This document shows, in pieces, positions 54,280 to 64,000 of a stretch of 64,000 nt of DNA. The translations under genes and the position numbers were made by a program. The notes below the pieces were generated by a model. That model did no database searches. It had not been told where the DNA came from and saw only the letters and a list, made by a program, of their open reading frames with translations. Source of the stretch: Cristatella mucedo (Eukaryota; Bryozoa; Phylactolaemata; Cristatellidae); assembly GCA_009760855.2 (NCBI GenBank), contig WPIO01000351.1, forward strand, positions 1 to 64,000, written 5' to 3'. Every line of letters begins with the position of its first letter. Within the stretch, counting starts at the first letter, position 1.

Positions 54280-55373
54280 CTGTGGTCAGCTTTGGAATTC
54301 CAATCCACGAGGCGATAACTTCGTCTAGGTTTTCGAGCAGAGAGCCACTGAGGTCAACAAGCTTGCTCGCATCCGGTGTGTCACTGAATTCATCCAGCTG
54401 CTTGTCTATCACATCAAGACGTGACTGCACGAGCACCTGCTGGCCTAGCGAATCGGGGGCATCAGCCACGTCTGTGAGGCATGTAATGAAATTGCAGGCA
54501 TGCTGTACCGACTGATGCAGCTGCTCGGCCAGACTTTGCAGAACGATAGCACTGCCTTCGAGCTGGTCATAGCAATCCTTCAGCTTGCTCTCAGAATCAT
54601 CAAAACGTTTGCTCAGAGCATCCAATGCATACTTCTTCTTCGTCCTCAGCTCGTCCAGATGAATGGCACGAGCCGATTGGATGTCCTTGACCAGACTCCT
54701 TGGCTTTAGTAGCAGCTCAGACTTGCTAAGCACGCGTTCAAGCAGATTCTGCATGCTCTCTCTTGAGTCCTTCGTAAGAGTTTCAGCTCTCGGTCCGTTC
54801 ATGAGCGGTCGTGCCGAGTGTCCCAAGACCTCACACTGGATGGCACAGTCAGTGCACTTTGCTTGCTTGCAGTCAAAGCACAGCAGATCAAGCGACTTAG
54901 CATGCGGTACGCACAGCTGCTGCCCTGCAGCTTGGAGCAATTCGTTCCAGTTCGTGATCTGTTCAAGCGCAATGGTCGCATGACTACGATTGTATTGGTT
55001 ATGGCCAGGTAAGCAAGCTGAGCACAAGGAGCTCTGGCACTGCATGCACCACACGTCTGCTAGTTCGTCCGGTTTGCCATCCTCTCTGCAAACGCTGCAC
55101 TTAGCTGCATTTCGGACGGCTTTGTAACGTCTCACCAACTCGGCGACAAAACCGTTTTGTTGCATTGTTGAACTGATGTCGGTGAATACGTCACAAGTAG
55201 GACAGCACATGCTGTTTGAGCCCTTGGCTGTGACAGCACGGTCAGCACAGCTACTGCAGCAGCAGTGCAAGCATCGCAGCAGCAGTGGCTGCTCTGCCAG
55301 TTGCTTGCAAGCGATGCAAAATAGCAAGCCTTTGTATAAGCTGGGCTCTGGAAGCTGCTGTGCCATGGCTAAA
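54280..55373 (-). CDS. TRIM-type protein, RING / B-box / coiled-coil exon
   Basis: A CTTTTACTTTCTTCAG acceptor precedes the ATG at 55366 (GCCATGG context). RING (C3HC4) ligands are C17, C20, C32, H34, C37, C40, C55 and C58; this module recruits E2 enzymes for ubiquitin transfer in TRIM proteins. B-box 1 spans about C90-H129 and B-box 2 about C152-H183. A charged helical region (about 190-340) suits the B-box C-terminal coiled coil that dimerises TRIMs. The exon ends KLTTG with donor ACCACAG|GTAGCT, phase 1, compatible with the propeller exon 6.6 kb away on the same strand. Reading frame intact. The exact orthologue is unclear. Confidence 0.85.
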
Positions 55374-55989
55374 CTGAAGAAAGTAAAAGAAAAATAGAGC
55401 TGACAGAATAGCAACATACAATGTCGAGGACAAAAGCAACCTTCAATAATAAAACATGAACAAATGATAATGAAACATGAAATAATGTTTATACTTCATA
55501 TAATATTATATATTATATATTATATTATTATATATTATACTTCATAATATTTATACTTCAATAATAAAACATGAAAATGATGAAACACGAACAATTGTAG
55601 AGCAGACACACTCCTCACCAAATAATGCCCGATATACAAACGACAAGTGTGACTAAATTATCTTTTAGGGGATGCCACTTAATCCTGGTGTCCGACTTCC
55701 AGTAGCAGTTGGCATAACAGAATCTGGGCTTCGTCAGCACTTGTTAGCTTTCTCTATCCCCTGTCTTAATGTCAGCGTAATTTTGCCACCTACTACTAAG
55801 GTTGCACAAGATGAAAAGACAATTGTGAGCAGACTTGACTGCGAAGATGACGTGATTCTTTAGGTGAAGATCGTCGTGGAGCGAGATATCGAGACGTAAT
55901 GCTGATTTTACATGGCACGTCCTGACCGAGCCGATTTGGAACGGTAAGCTTTCTAGTGTTTGATTACTATACTACCTCTGTCATTTACT
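55374..55989. other. Upstream of the TRIM coding exon; AT-rich
   Basis: A 5' non-coding exon must lie further upstream (the exon begins with an acceptor), but it cannot be placed. Contains a TATATTATA-rich duplication at 55490-55560. Confidence 0.5.
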
Positions 55990-56245
55990 GCTTATTAGAC
56001 GTGGTCGTATTTTAAATGGAGAAGAGTGGCTGCAGCACAAGTGCGACATTTGGCAATCCAAGTTAAAAGGAAGTGACAATTTAAGGCGCTGAAAGGTAAA
56101 ACGTGATCACTGCCTAGGTACAGCAGTGTGTCATCTGCATAGGACCGATAGCCTAGCTTGCTCTTAGCCACTAGGCCGTCTACAGAATTTTGAATTAGCC
56201 TGTAAAAAGGGGTCTGTTGAAGGTCGTGCATGTGACACACGTACT
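55990..56245 (-). mobile_element. CR1/L2-like LINE reverse transcriptase fragment with YADD
   Basis: The minus frame reads KLGYRSYADDTLLYLGSD, the catalytic YADD box of reverse transcriptase, followed by LSALNCHFLLTWIAK like the downstream CR1/L2 block. Isolated fragment. Confidence 0.85.
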
Positions 56246-56344
56246 AAAAAAGGCCAATTGAACGACTGTTTGGACTTTGATGCTCAATGCACGTATTCCT
56301 CATACGATACTACCGCGAAATAAAACAACTAAGTGATAGCTAAT

Positions 56345-56478
56345 TAAATAGCCTCATCCCTATAGCCGCCGAAGAGCCTTAGTAGCCATCACCACTGCTT
56401 GCAGTGGCAATAACTACTCGCCCTCTGGAGGACAAAGGACCTCGACCCTTCTTACACTGAGTCGGTGACATCTGGGTG
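56345..56478 (-). mobile_element. tRNA-derived SINE, family A (3' part)
   Basis: TAGCCGCCGAAGAGCCTTAG, CATCACCACTGCTTGCAGTG and GACAAAGGACCTCGACCC correspond to the inverted family-A tail, body and B box. Confidence 0.65.
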
Positions 56479-56868
56479 GACTCATACGTGCTCAGAAGTA
56501 CTTACCAATACACGAATCAGGTTGCTCGTGGTTGGTTGGCATGAGTAATGACACAAAATAAAGCTGTACAAACATCCAGTGGACCTAACAGACATAATCA
56601 ACCTAAGTCTGTATTTGTCCTGGCGATTACTAGCTGTGATGAAGACGGGGCAGTAAGTCTTATAGTATTTACAAACTGGAACCGGGACTAAATCATTTCC
56701 ACATCGCCTACGAAAGAAGCCTTAAAAATGTCAAGGCGAGATGATGTGTACGATTGTGTCAGGTATGCTAAATGACATTACTAGGAGTTGATGCACAAAG
56801 GCAGAGTTTGTTCACTCGACCACTTCATTCACATTGCATGTAGCAGCAGATATGCTTTTTTTAGTGGC

Positions 56869-57204
56869 TGTAGTTTGGTTCATACATCAGAGAGCCAGCC
56901 AATGAACAACGCCAACGGTTTATTGTTCAAGGCAAGACGCCGCAAGATTCAAGACTGACTTCGCCGCCTTCGGTACGGAGCCGCAAGATTCAAGACTGAC
57001 TTCGCCACCTTCTCACACTCGAGTCTTCTCTCCTCGACTAAGGCTATCCCTTGGCCGACCCCGATGGTGAATCCACCATCTGTTCACCAGCAGGTTATCG
57101 GCCTGTGTCAACGCCTCATTAGAAGTGGACCACAGCTGTGCACAGGCCCCTCTCGAGGATGCTCCCACCAGCTGTTGAGGAAAGGAGCATGCAGTCGAAC
57201 TACA
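56869..57204 (-). mobile_element. Probable solo LTR, family 2 (336 bp)
   Basis: Read on the minus strand it begins TGTAGTTCGACTGCATGC and ends AACCAAACTACA (TGTAGTT..AACTACA inverted termini), with AATAAA (56919-56924, reversed) about 50 bp from the end as in an LTR. Contains a 41-bp tandem duplication at 56939 and 56980. No matching target duplication. Confidence 0.55.
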
Positions 57205-58067
57205 TATTAATATATACATATTAATATATTTTGGTCGCGCTTTAGTCGCAACTTTAGTCCAACTTTAGTAGATGTGAAAGCACCTTACCCGTCTTGAGAC
57301 GTTGGATCTGATGGCACAGTTGATTAGATTGAATGCCGGAAGTGCTGGCTTCGTGAGTTCTGGAACAAAAAATTCGGGCAAATACCAACTCACGTTTTGA
57401 CAGCACCTTCCAAAGTAATACTGACATCAATACAAGCCTTCACCGACCAGCCGACCCGAAATTGTTGAGCACCTCCGCAAATCCCAGCCCCTGCACAAGG
57501 TTCCACCCATACCTTATACGACAGGTGACTTCCGGCCCCGACTCGCTAGCAGGCATACAGCAGCTTTCGCTCAGCGCTAGAACTCACCGACCGGCAGACC
57601 TTTACTCCAAGCTCAATCTCAGGCTCCAAGAGCTCCTGATCGTAAGTCCCGGTTTGCAGCAGCTACTCCTTAAGCACTCGGTTCTAATTCCACTCTATAT
57701 ATATTATATATATATATGTATCTTAATATATTATATATATACTTATATATCTGGAGCTCCTTGGTCGTGATCGAGGTTCGGCCATCAAGCTCCTAGTCCT
57801 CAATCGCAGGTTTGTACGATCGCAACTGTGTACGTGGTCAGGTCGCAACTGGATTCGTAGACATAAGCGAACGGCTTTGTTCAAAATATTGATATAATTT
57901 TATAATTGTCTGCTCCACCGATCTCCGGCTAAGGAGTTGCCCGTCTGGAGGATTAGCTGGCATTAGCCGTGCACCTGTTCGCCCATCGCTGCCCGGATGT
58001 TGTATTTGCCAGTTGGATAGGGCCCGGATGACGAGGTTGCGGGTCCAGTGCAACTATTTTTGTCACA
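57205..58067. other. Stretch without a recognised gene
   Basis: A 102-codon + frame (57462-57770) and a 71-codon minus frame (57838-58053) have no domain pattern. A (TA)n patch lies at 57694-57750. Confidence 0.4.
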
Positions 58068-58205
58068 GGATTTCTTTCGCTTTTTGGTGAAATGCGGAGG
58101 ATTTCTGTATTAGCCCAAGTGCTTCAATCGGTCGATAGCAGTTGACTGACTAAGAAATGGGTGCACGGAATAGCTCGATATTTTATGGGTCACCATGCAA
58201 CTGGA
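58068..58205. repeat. Unclassified dispersed repeat, copy 1
   Basis: Shares AATGCGGAGGATTNCTGTAT, CTTCARTCGGTCGATAGCAG and GCACGGAATAGCKCGA with 61045-61190. Confidence 0.75.
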
Positions 58206-58776
58206 ACGAAGGGGTGGGGGAGTTTTGGGAGTTATCCTCCCCTATAGGCATTCTTTGGGAGTTGTCCCTCAAAACACTTTTATTGGCATCTCTCAAACAT
58301 TAACCGACCGACATACATGCAAATTTGCACAAACAACAAGGGCAACATTTTCTATCTTTTGATGTAACCAAAGTGCCACTTTGACTTTCTGATGACCTAT
58401 AAAAGTCAAGGTCATATTTTCATTACGGTACATCTATTCAGTTTTATTCAAACAGATTCATTGCAATGCATTGTAGAACTATGTTAAACCTCTCTAAACA
58501 TGCAAAAAACTTGTTTAGCCTCGTATTCTTCCAAAAAGTCAATACAAAATGTTTGACGTTTAAGAAAATCACATTGATCAGGAAAGTGTCGATCATATGA
58601 CTTTAAAGGACACTGGCGCTACACTCACTTCGCGTACAACCAAACTTGAGAAATCCATGGGTAAAACAAGTCAACCAGAGCATATATTCAAAATTTCAAG
58701 TCGATATGGCGGTAGATAGCCAAGCTGTAGCATCTCAAAGATGCAAAGCCTGACGTTCAGGAAGCACAGACAAAGT

Positions 58777-60010
58777 TGTAGCGCCCTGCTGGCCTGGGCT
58801 GAATTTTAGCTCGAACAAGAGCTGTTCGGACGCGGGCTAGAACCCCTTTGTCCTGGATCAGTGAGCCAGAGAGGAGCGTCAGTGCGGTTAGAGAGGAAGC
58901 GCTTAAGAGCTAGCCAGGAAGCTCTGAGACGAGCGGCGGCGATTCGGCCTTTAGAATTGGTCCGATACCAGCGGAAGCTGCTGATTGATGTTGGCTGGCC
59001 TGTCAACCTTCGCCATCACTCTGCCCAAAAAGAATCGTCTGGAACCCATTCGCCATTCAAGCTGGACAGAGGTGCCCTTCCAGTGGCCTGGGGACGGTAT
59101 TAATTCCTTACCGTAATGGGCCAAGGTGTCGGGCTCATTACCACTAAGCTCTTGCCCCATTGTCTCAGCTAGGTATTTAAGAGTCGAGCGACTCTCGCTC
59201 TTGGTCTCTTGGTCTTGTGTCTTTTGTCCGGCTCCGAGCTTCGACGCCGTCGGACTCGTTTCTCTGAAAGCGAGGGAGGAGGGCGGGCTGTTCGCAGGCG
59301 ATTGATGGAACAGGACGAGACAGCGCTAGGTGGATTCGGTGGACTCCACCGAATACGGTCGTATCGCGCCCGAGCTGGCATTCTGTGTTTCTTTTGTGTT
59401 TTGTGTGTGTGCGCTTGCACGTGGTCTCGGCATAGGGATTTGCCGGTGCGAGCTAGACGTAGTTAGCGTGTGTGGAGTCCTAGTTCTCCGGTTAAGGTTT
59501 AGGCTCTACTTCGAGCTCTGTCTATTTGGATCGTTCCCCAGTATAGATGTAAGTAGCGTAAGTGTGGAGACGTGTTTCTGCCGCAAGAGTGCTTGAGGTG
59601 GCGTGTGATGAGTATTCCTGCCGCACTGGTGAAAACCGAGTCCTAGTTCTCCGGTTAGGGTTTAGGCTCCGGTTCGGGCTCAGTGTGGAGAAGTATTCTC
59701 TCCGCAAGAGTGTTGGTGCTGTTGAGAGCGTGCGAGGAGTGTGGAGATCAAACTGAACTAGACGCGCAGCGACTTTGTGCGCTTTCGAATAAAACTCAGT
59801 AAAATCGCCAATTTGTGTGTCTCGCTTTCCAATTCACGCCGTGGACTCACGACCCCCTTTAGTAACGGTAAGCAGGTCGGCGCCAGAAACGCTCGTTACG
59901 TGGGGGCCAGTTTATTGCGCGTAGGGGCGCACCAAACGGCATTAGGCGCTAGGCTACGCCGCTAGCTAAGCGGCAGGTCAAGCCTACTCCGCCGAGCCTT
60001 CGGCGTTACA
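58777..60010 (+). mobile_element. Solo LTR, family 3 (1,234 bp)
   Basis: Termini TGTAGCGCC and GGCGTTACA form a 9-bp inverted repeat with one mismatch. Flanked by the 4-bp direct repeat AAGT (58773-58776 and 60011-60014). The order is LTR-like: TATA box TATTTAAG at 59174, then a long leader, AATAAA at 59786, then about 220 bp of U5-like sequence. A block GAGTCCTAGTTCTCCGGTTA repeats at about 59476 and 59638. No internal region, so a solo LTR, probably of a Ty3/Gypsy-like element. Confidence 0.88.
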
Positions 60011-60014
60011 AAGT

Positions 60015-60884
60015 TGCCAGCTCATAGCTCAACCAGCTGGCAGCACTAACCTTGATGTCAAAAACCCCGTAGCTGTTATAAATTGTTGCCAATGCTGTCA
60101 ATATATCTTTCTGTTGGATCATATATTTCGCACAATCATCTATTTCAAGTTTACCAGATCACTATTATCGGAGATATGAGACACAAGCTTGATAGCCAAG
60201 GTAGGCGCGATAGCTCGCATACCGCCGGCAGTCAAACCACGCCAGCAGTCAAACCACCCGGGCGTCTGACCCGCGTTCGCCAATAGAAATTTCAAGCTGA
60301 TTCCAAGTGAACTACGCGCTAGCTCCATCCAAGTCACCACGCTGACCGGCCACCGGACTACGTGGCCTCGCGGATGAGGGCCGCTACAGGAATCAGATAC
60401 GCAATCCCATCATTCAGTTTGTGCAGCGGTAATGAACTCCTTTAGTTGTGGCTGCCCCGGCAGCAGTAAGTTCTCATTGCAGTGACCCTAATGATTGCCT
60501 ACTGGGCGAACAATAATCACTTTCGGTTTCTGACCTGACGTAAACATACCAAAGTAAATATGTTTCTGCCAAGTAACTAAGCAGTTGGCCTCGAAGTGCC
60601 GTTTGCAGCCGGTTGCTATGGGCGGGGAGGGGAAGTGAAGGCAAGACTAAAAAGACCTCCGGTCGCAGGGGTTTACGCATTAATGATGTTGTTATACTAC
60701 CAGGTGTAAGTTCGATCTTGTGGGGCGTGTCATCTTTTCAGTTGAACGTATTTTTGATAGTTTGAAGTTATGTTCTGCGGGTCCTTCTTGGGCTGAGTAA
60801 CTTATATTTACCAAGTTCACCGCGAAAGCACGTTACGGGGGATCTGATTTTTCAAAAAATACTTTCATTTGAGCTCGACGTACT
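60015..60884. other. Stretch without a recognised gene
   Basis: Has a small direct repeat GCAGTCAAACCAC at about 60228 and 60245. Short frames only. Confidence 0.45.
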
Positions 60885-61190
60885 ACTTCCGGTTTAAGTA
60901 GGTCTTCCAAGATAGTTTTATTTACCATGTTCGGGTCATCTATCCATGAGACAAATTTGGGATTGCATTTATAGCTGGTTTGTCTATTAACAGGTAAATT
61001 TCCGAAAAGCTAAACGTATTTGACTACTTTCCTCGAATTCCACAAAATTTCTTTCACTTTTTTGTGGAAAAAATGCGGAGGATTGCTGTATTAGGTAGGT
61101 GCTTCAGTCGGTCGATAGCAGTGGGCTGTGCAAGAAAAGAGCGCCGCACGGAATAGCGCGACATCTATGGGTCAAAATACAACTTAGCGT
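60885..61190. repeat. Unclassified dispersed repeat, longest copy
   Basis: The first half (GTACTACTTCCGG, TTTACCATGTTC, GGGATTGCAT) matches 45805-45930. The second half matches 58068-58205. Includes a small hairpin TTCCACAAAA/TTTTGTGGAA at about 61040-61070. Confidence 0.75.
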
Positions 61191-61800
61191 AGTTTAAAAG
61201 GCAATCCAAGTTGAAGCTTCGCGCTCCCGCTGGTCTGTGAACTTCATGCGGATTGAAGCGGATTGTGGTGAGTTGCGGTATACGTCAGTGTCTGGGAATC
61301 TGTTCGCAGGAAAACAAGAAAGTGCGAATGGATTATATTCGGTGGGTAAATTTTAACGACGGCGGATTATATTATTCACTCAAAAACTAAAACTATCGAA
61401 TAGAAACTAATAGAAGGTAATAAATGAATAAAATTAGAAAAGTTGAAAAAATTATATATTCTGACCAAAAGGACACAAAAGAAGGAAATTACGATAAATA
61501 AATACTGTGAATAAATGTTGCGGCAAGACTGCTCCATAAGTTTGAATTCAAAACGACCGGCAAATCAAAAGAACGATTTAGTTCGCATCTTAACAAGCTT
61601 CACTTAATTACTGGTCTCTTTAATTATCTCCGCTCAGCCCGCTGTTTCTAGTGACTTTTTCCGGGTTCTGGCGGCACGCTTAGAGTGCTGGAAAACCGTC
61701 CACTCACTCTTCACTATTGCCACAGTATCTTTAAAAACAAATTCTGGAGTTCACCCATCGTTTTTCCATGACGCTCTGTGCCGATATTCTGAAACCTAGT
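61191..61800. other. AT-rich stretch, nothing recognised
   Basis: No open frame or known repeat. Confidence 0.5.
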
Positions 61801-61975
61801 AGTATGTAAATGAATGGAATGGAGCCTAAGGCTCATTCGAATGACGTCATCAATTAAACAAACCGTCATTCGATAAACAATCTCGCTAGTGCTCGATCGT
61901 TTATCATCGTCCGCTTGATTTAATGGCTGCCATCATTCTCGAGACCCTACTCTTTAGTTCATTCATTTACATACT
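61801..61975. mobile_element. Palindromic MITE-like element (~175 bp)
   Basis: Perfect 16-bp terminal inverted repeat AGTATGTAAATGAATG (61801-61816) and its complement (61960-61975). The interior is also roughly palindromic, with CGATAAACAATCTCG opposite CTCGATCGTTTATC. Non-coding. Confidence 0.65.
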
Positions 61976-63059
61976 TCTTGGACTTGATATGACTATATAG
62001 CATTTTTACATCTATCAGCCAAGGCCAGAGGCAACAGGCGTCGCCAGGCTTTCAGAGGCCCTCTTGTGTCTACATCGTGCAATAGGCATCGGTTTCAACA
62101 TGAGCTTCGGTCTATATCGGTAGCAATTGGCTGCTTTTGAATTTGTCGCTTAGCATGGTCTGCGTATTGCGTGTAGCTAAGGGGTGGATGCATACCAGCG
62201 TGTGAGATAAGATTGGATCGGAGGCATTAAAACAGCGTAGCTAGCTAAATCAGCCAGATCGTGACTAATGATCACTATGCGTGGTTACTGAATTATAACG
62301 GCTATTAACCGACTATTCAATAATATTTTCCCGAAGCCACACTCAAGCAGACACCATGAGATAAGCAGCCGTTTTCATTTTAGACTCGGTCTTAGCACAG
62401 GTTCTGATTTGAGCTCCAGATCACTGAGCCAACGCCCAAGTCGCGTCTGCGGTTGAACACATGTAACCATCCATCGCTGTCAAATAATATTTAGACTCGT
62501 ACATGCTGTGGATGTGGACTTTTTATGGGAAAGTGCTATCACTCTTCGTCACCTTTATTGAGGTTTCAACAACTTAAAGTATTCCCTAAACTTTGCATAC
62601 AACTGCCTCTTTGTTATCTGCCGAGCTTCTGCAAAGTTACGCCGATGTCGCTCTCAGTACTACGGTTCTACGATATGATTCTAGAGCACCGACTAAGGAA
62701 AATCTAACAAGACACTTGTTGCAGAAATAATTTTATCCTCAATTGCTGATCGTGTCATTCCTACAATAACCATTAAAATGACAGATCGAAGCAAAATGAG
62801 GTCGAGTTTGATCCTCATTTTGATAGAGTAGCAATTCAAATGAGATTTCCTTTCTCATCCATACCACAATATGGTAATAAACCGTTATGACAAATGCGTT
62901 CATAAATATCTCTAGTTATACCAAATAGATCAGCCAAATATTCAACATTTAAAATCCAAATAGATACGTCGTTACCTTTCTCTATTAAAAAAACTTACCC
63001 AGTGCAGGTTTCAGCAAGTAAGAATAGTCGGCGTCTGATATCGTCTCCATCTGCTATAC

Positions 63060-63105
<46 letters not shown>

Positions 63106-63967
63106 ATTCTCTATACAATTGAATGCTATAAGAATTCACTTCAAAGCATACCAATTACCACTTAGATTCCAAATATTCTATTTACAGACTCTTTCATGAA
63201 TATAACTGACGGCAACGTTAGCCAACTCTTTCAGATTTAAGAAAAAGTAGAAAGCTTTGCATAGAGAGCCGTAGCTCTTTTTGTAGTAAAATTCAAATAA
63301 TTTTCCTTAAACTCTTCAATTCAATAATAAAAAAGAATTCCAATGACTGTAAGCAGCATCCGTGAAGTTGTAATTCCTATTTAAATTATCTGTATCCGTC
63401 TCAATAAATGCAAATCAAATACATCGGCATTACCCCTCCTAACGGTAAAAAAATACATGAAGCTTAAGTAAGTTCTACATCACCCGGAATAAAACTTTGA
63501 TAATCTTAATTAATTTCTTTTTCGGCTGTATTCTCTGCTACAAAACTAACCAGTAGCTCACATCTTCCTAACTATTTCGCCTCTTTTCATAAGATGAAAT
63601 TAACAGAATATACGTAAGGCTTGACTTGAGTAATTTTTTTTCATAACTGATTTTAAAAATCATTCAGCTTCGAATGAGACTGAAGATATGCTGCTAAAAC
63701 ACAATTTATTTTTTAACTTCCTCCGTCGCTATTTCGTATTGACAGAACCTCTCACCAAAATTTCCTTTTGAAATTACTCGTGTCTACTTTGCTATAAATT
63801 ATGAAGCATATTTTTAAATCGGGTTTCGGTGAACGTTTCCGATTACTAGGTTATTTCAGAAGGTAAAGAAGGCACGCTAGAATAGAATAAGTGAGAGGCA
63901 TTATAGGCGTGGCCAGGTGAACAAACAAACAGTCGCAACATACGCTCACGATAATTGTAGCTGTAAA
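61976..63967. other. AT-rich intergenic DNA, no gene seen
   Basis: Short frames only. Contains a (CT)n tract at about 63063-63102. Confidence 0.5.
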
Positions 63968-64000
63968 GATAATAATAATACACTTGACAAAGCACCCTCA
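63968..64000 (-). mobile_element. CR1/L2-like LINE 3' end, cut by the window edge
   Basis: GATAATAATAATACACTTGA then CAAAGCACCCTCA, the inverted tail and first hairpin arm. It continues beyond the window. Confidence 0.75.

Noticed and set aside
57462-57770. 102-codon + frame as a gene
   Set aside because: It ends in TA-repeat translation and has no start context, splice sites or domain.
59209-59756. Short Cys/Phe-rich frames
   Set aside because: They lie inside the solo LTR leader and show no protein family pattern.

Overview
This is a window from a nuclear genome of an animal. Genes are split by GT-AG introns, AATAAA signals follow the stop codons, and the space between exons is filled with LINE, tRNA-derived SINE, hAT, Tc1/mariner and LTR-retrotransposon debris plus long simple repeats. 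RING/B-box and tandem Ig-domain proteins with a transmembrane segment point to a metazoan. I cannot name the phylum; an invertebrate is my guess. There are no bacterial operons, rRNA, CRISPR arrays or phage genes.

Layout. 1-2.7 kb: long CT and GGA repeats. 3.2-11.5 kb (+): exons of an Ig-superfamily membrane receptor with four Ig-like domains, one per exon, joined through phase-1 introns, then a transmembrane exon. 11.7-12.4 kb: an AT-rich satellite with an 11-bp period. 12.4-23 kb: GC-rich islands with weak candidate exons among many SINE/LINE copies and CT tracts. 23.2-33.6 kb (+): a seven-exon gene whose splice phases all agree, giving an intact 450-residue Ser/Ala-rich protein that I do not recognise. 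One of its introns holds a perfect 62-bp minisatellite and another a (TA)n tract. 34-46 kb: repeat-dominated, with a degenerate ~180-bp satellite invaded by a SINE that was itself invaded by a solo LTR, and a second solo LTR of the same family. 46.7-55.4 kb (-): a TRIM-type gene, with RING, two B-boxes and coiled coil in one exon and a beta-propeller-like C-terminal exon 6.6 kb away. 55.4-64 kb: repeats, including a 1,234-bp solo LTR with a clean 4-bp target duplication.

How the parts relate. The three genes show no pathway link. The mobile elements do form a system. Two CR1/L2-like LINE families and two tRNA-derived SINE families share related 3' ends (a GCGCC/GGCGC hairpin or a CGCTATACAAA tail), which fits SINEs that borrow the LINE reverse transcriptase. 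The LINE 3' hairpin shows paired compensatory changes between subfamilies, and its pyrimidine loop appears to have seeded at least two long CT microsatellites. All identifications come from reading the sequence; no database search was run.
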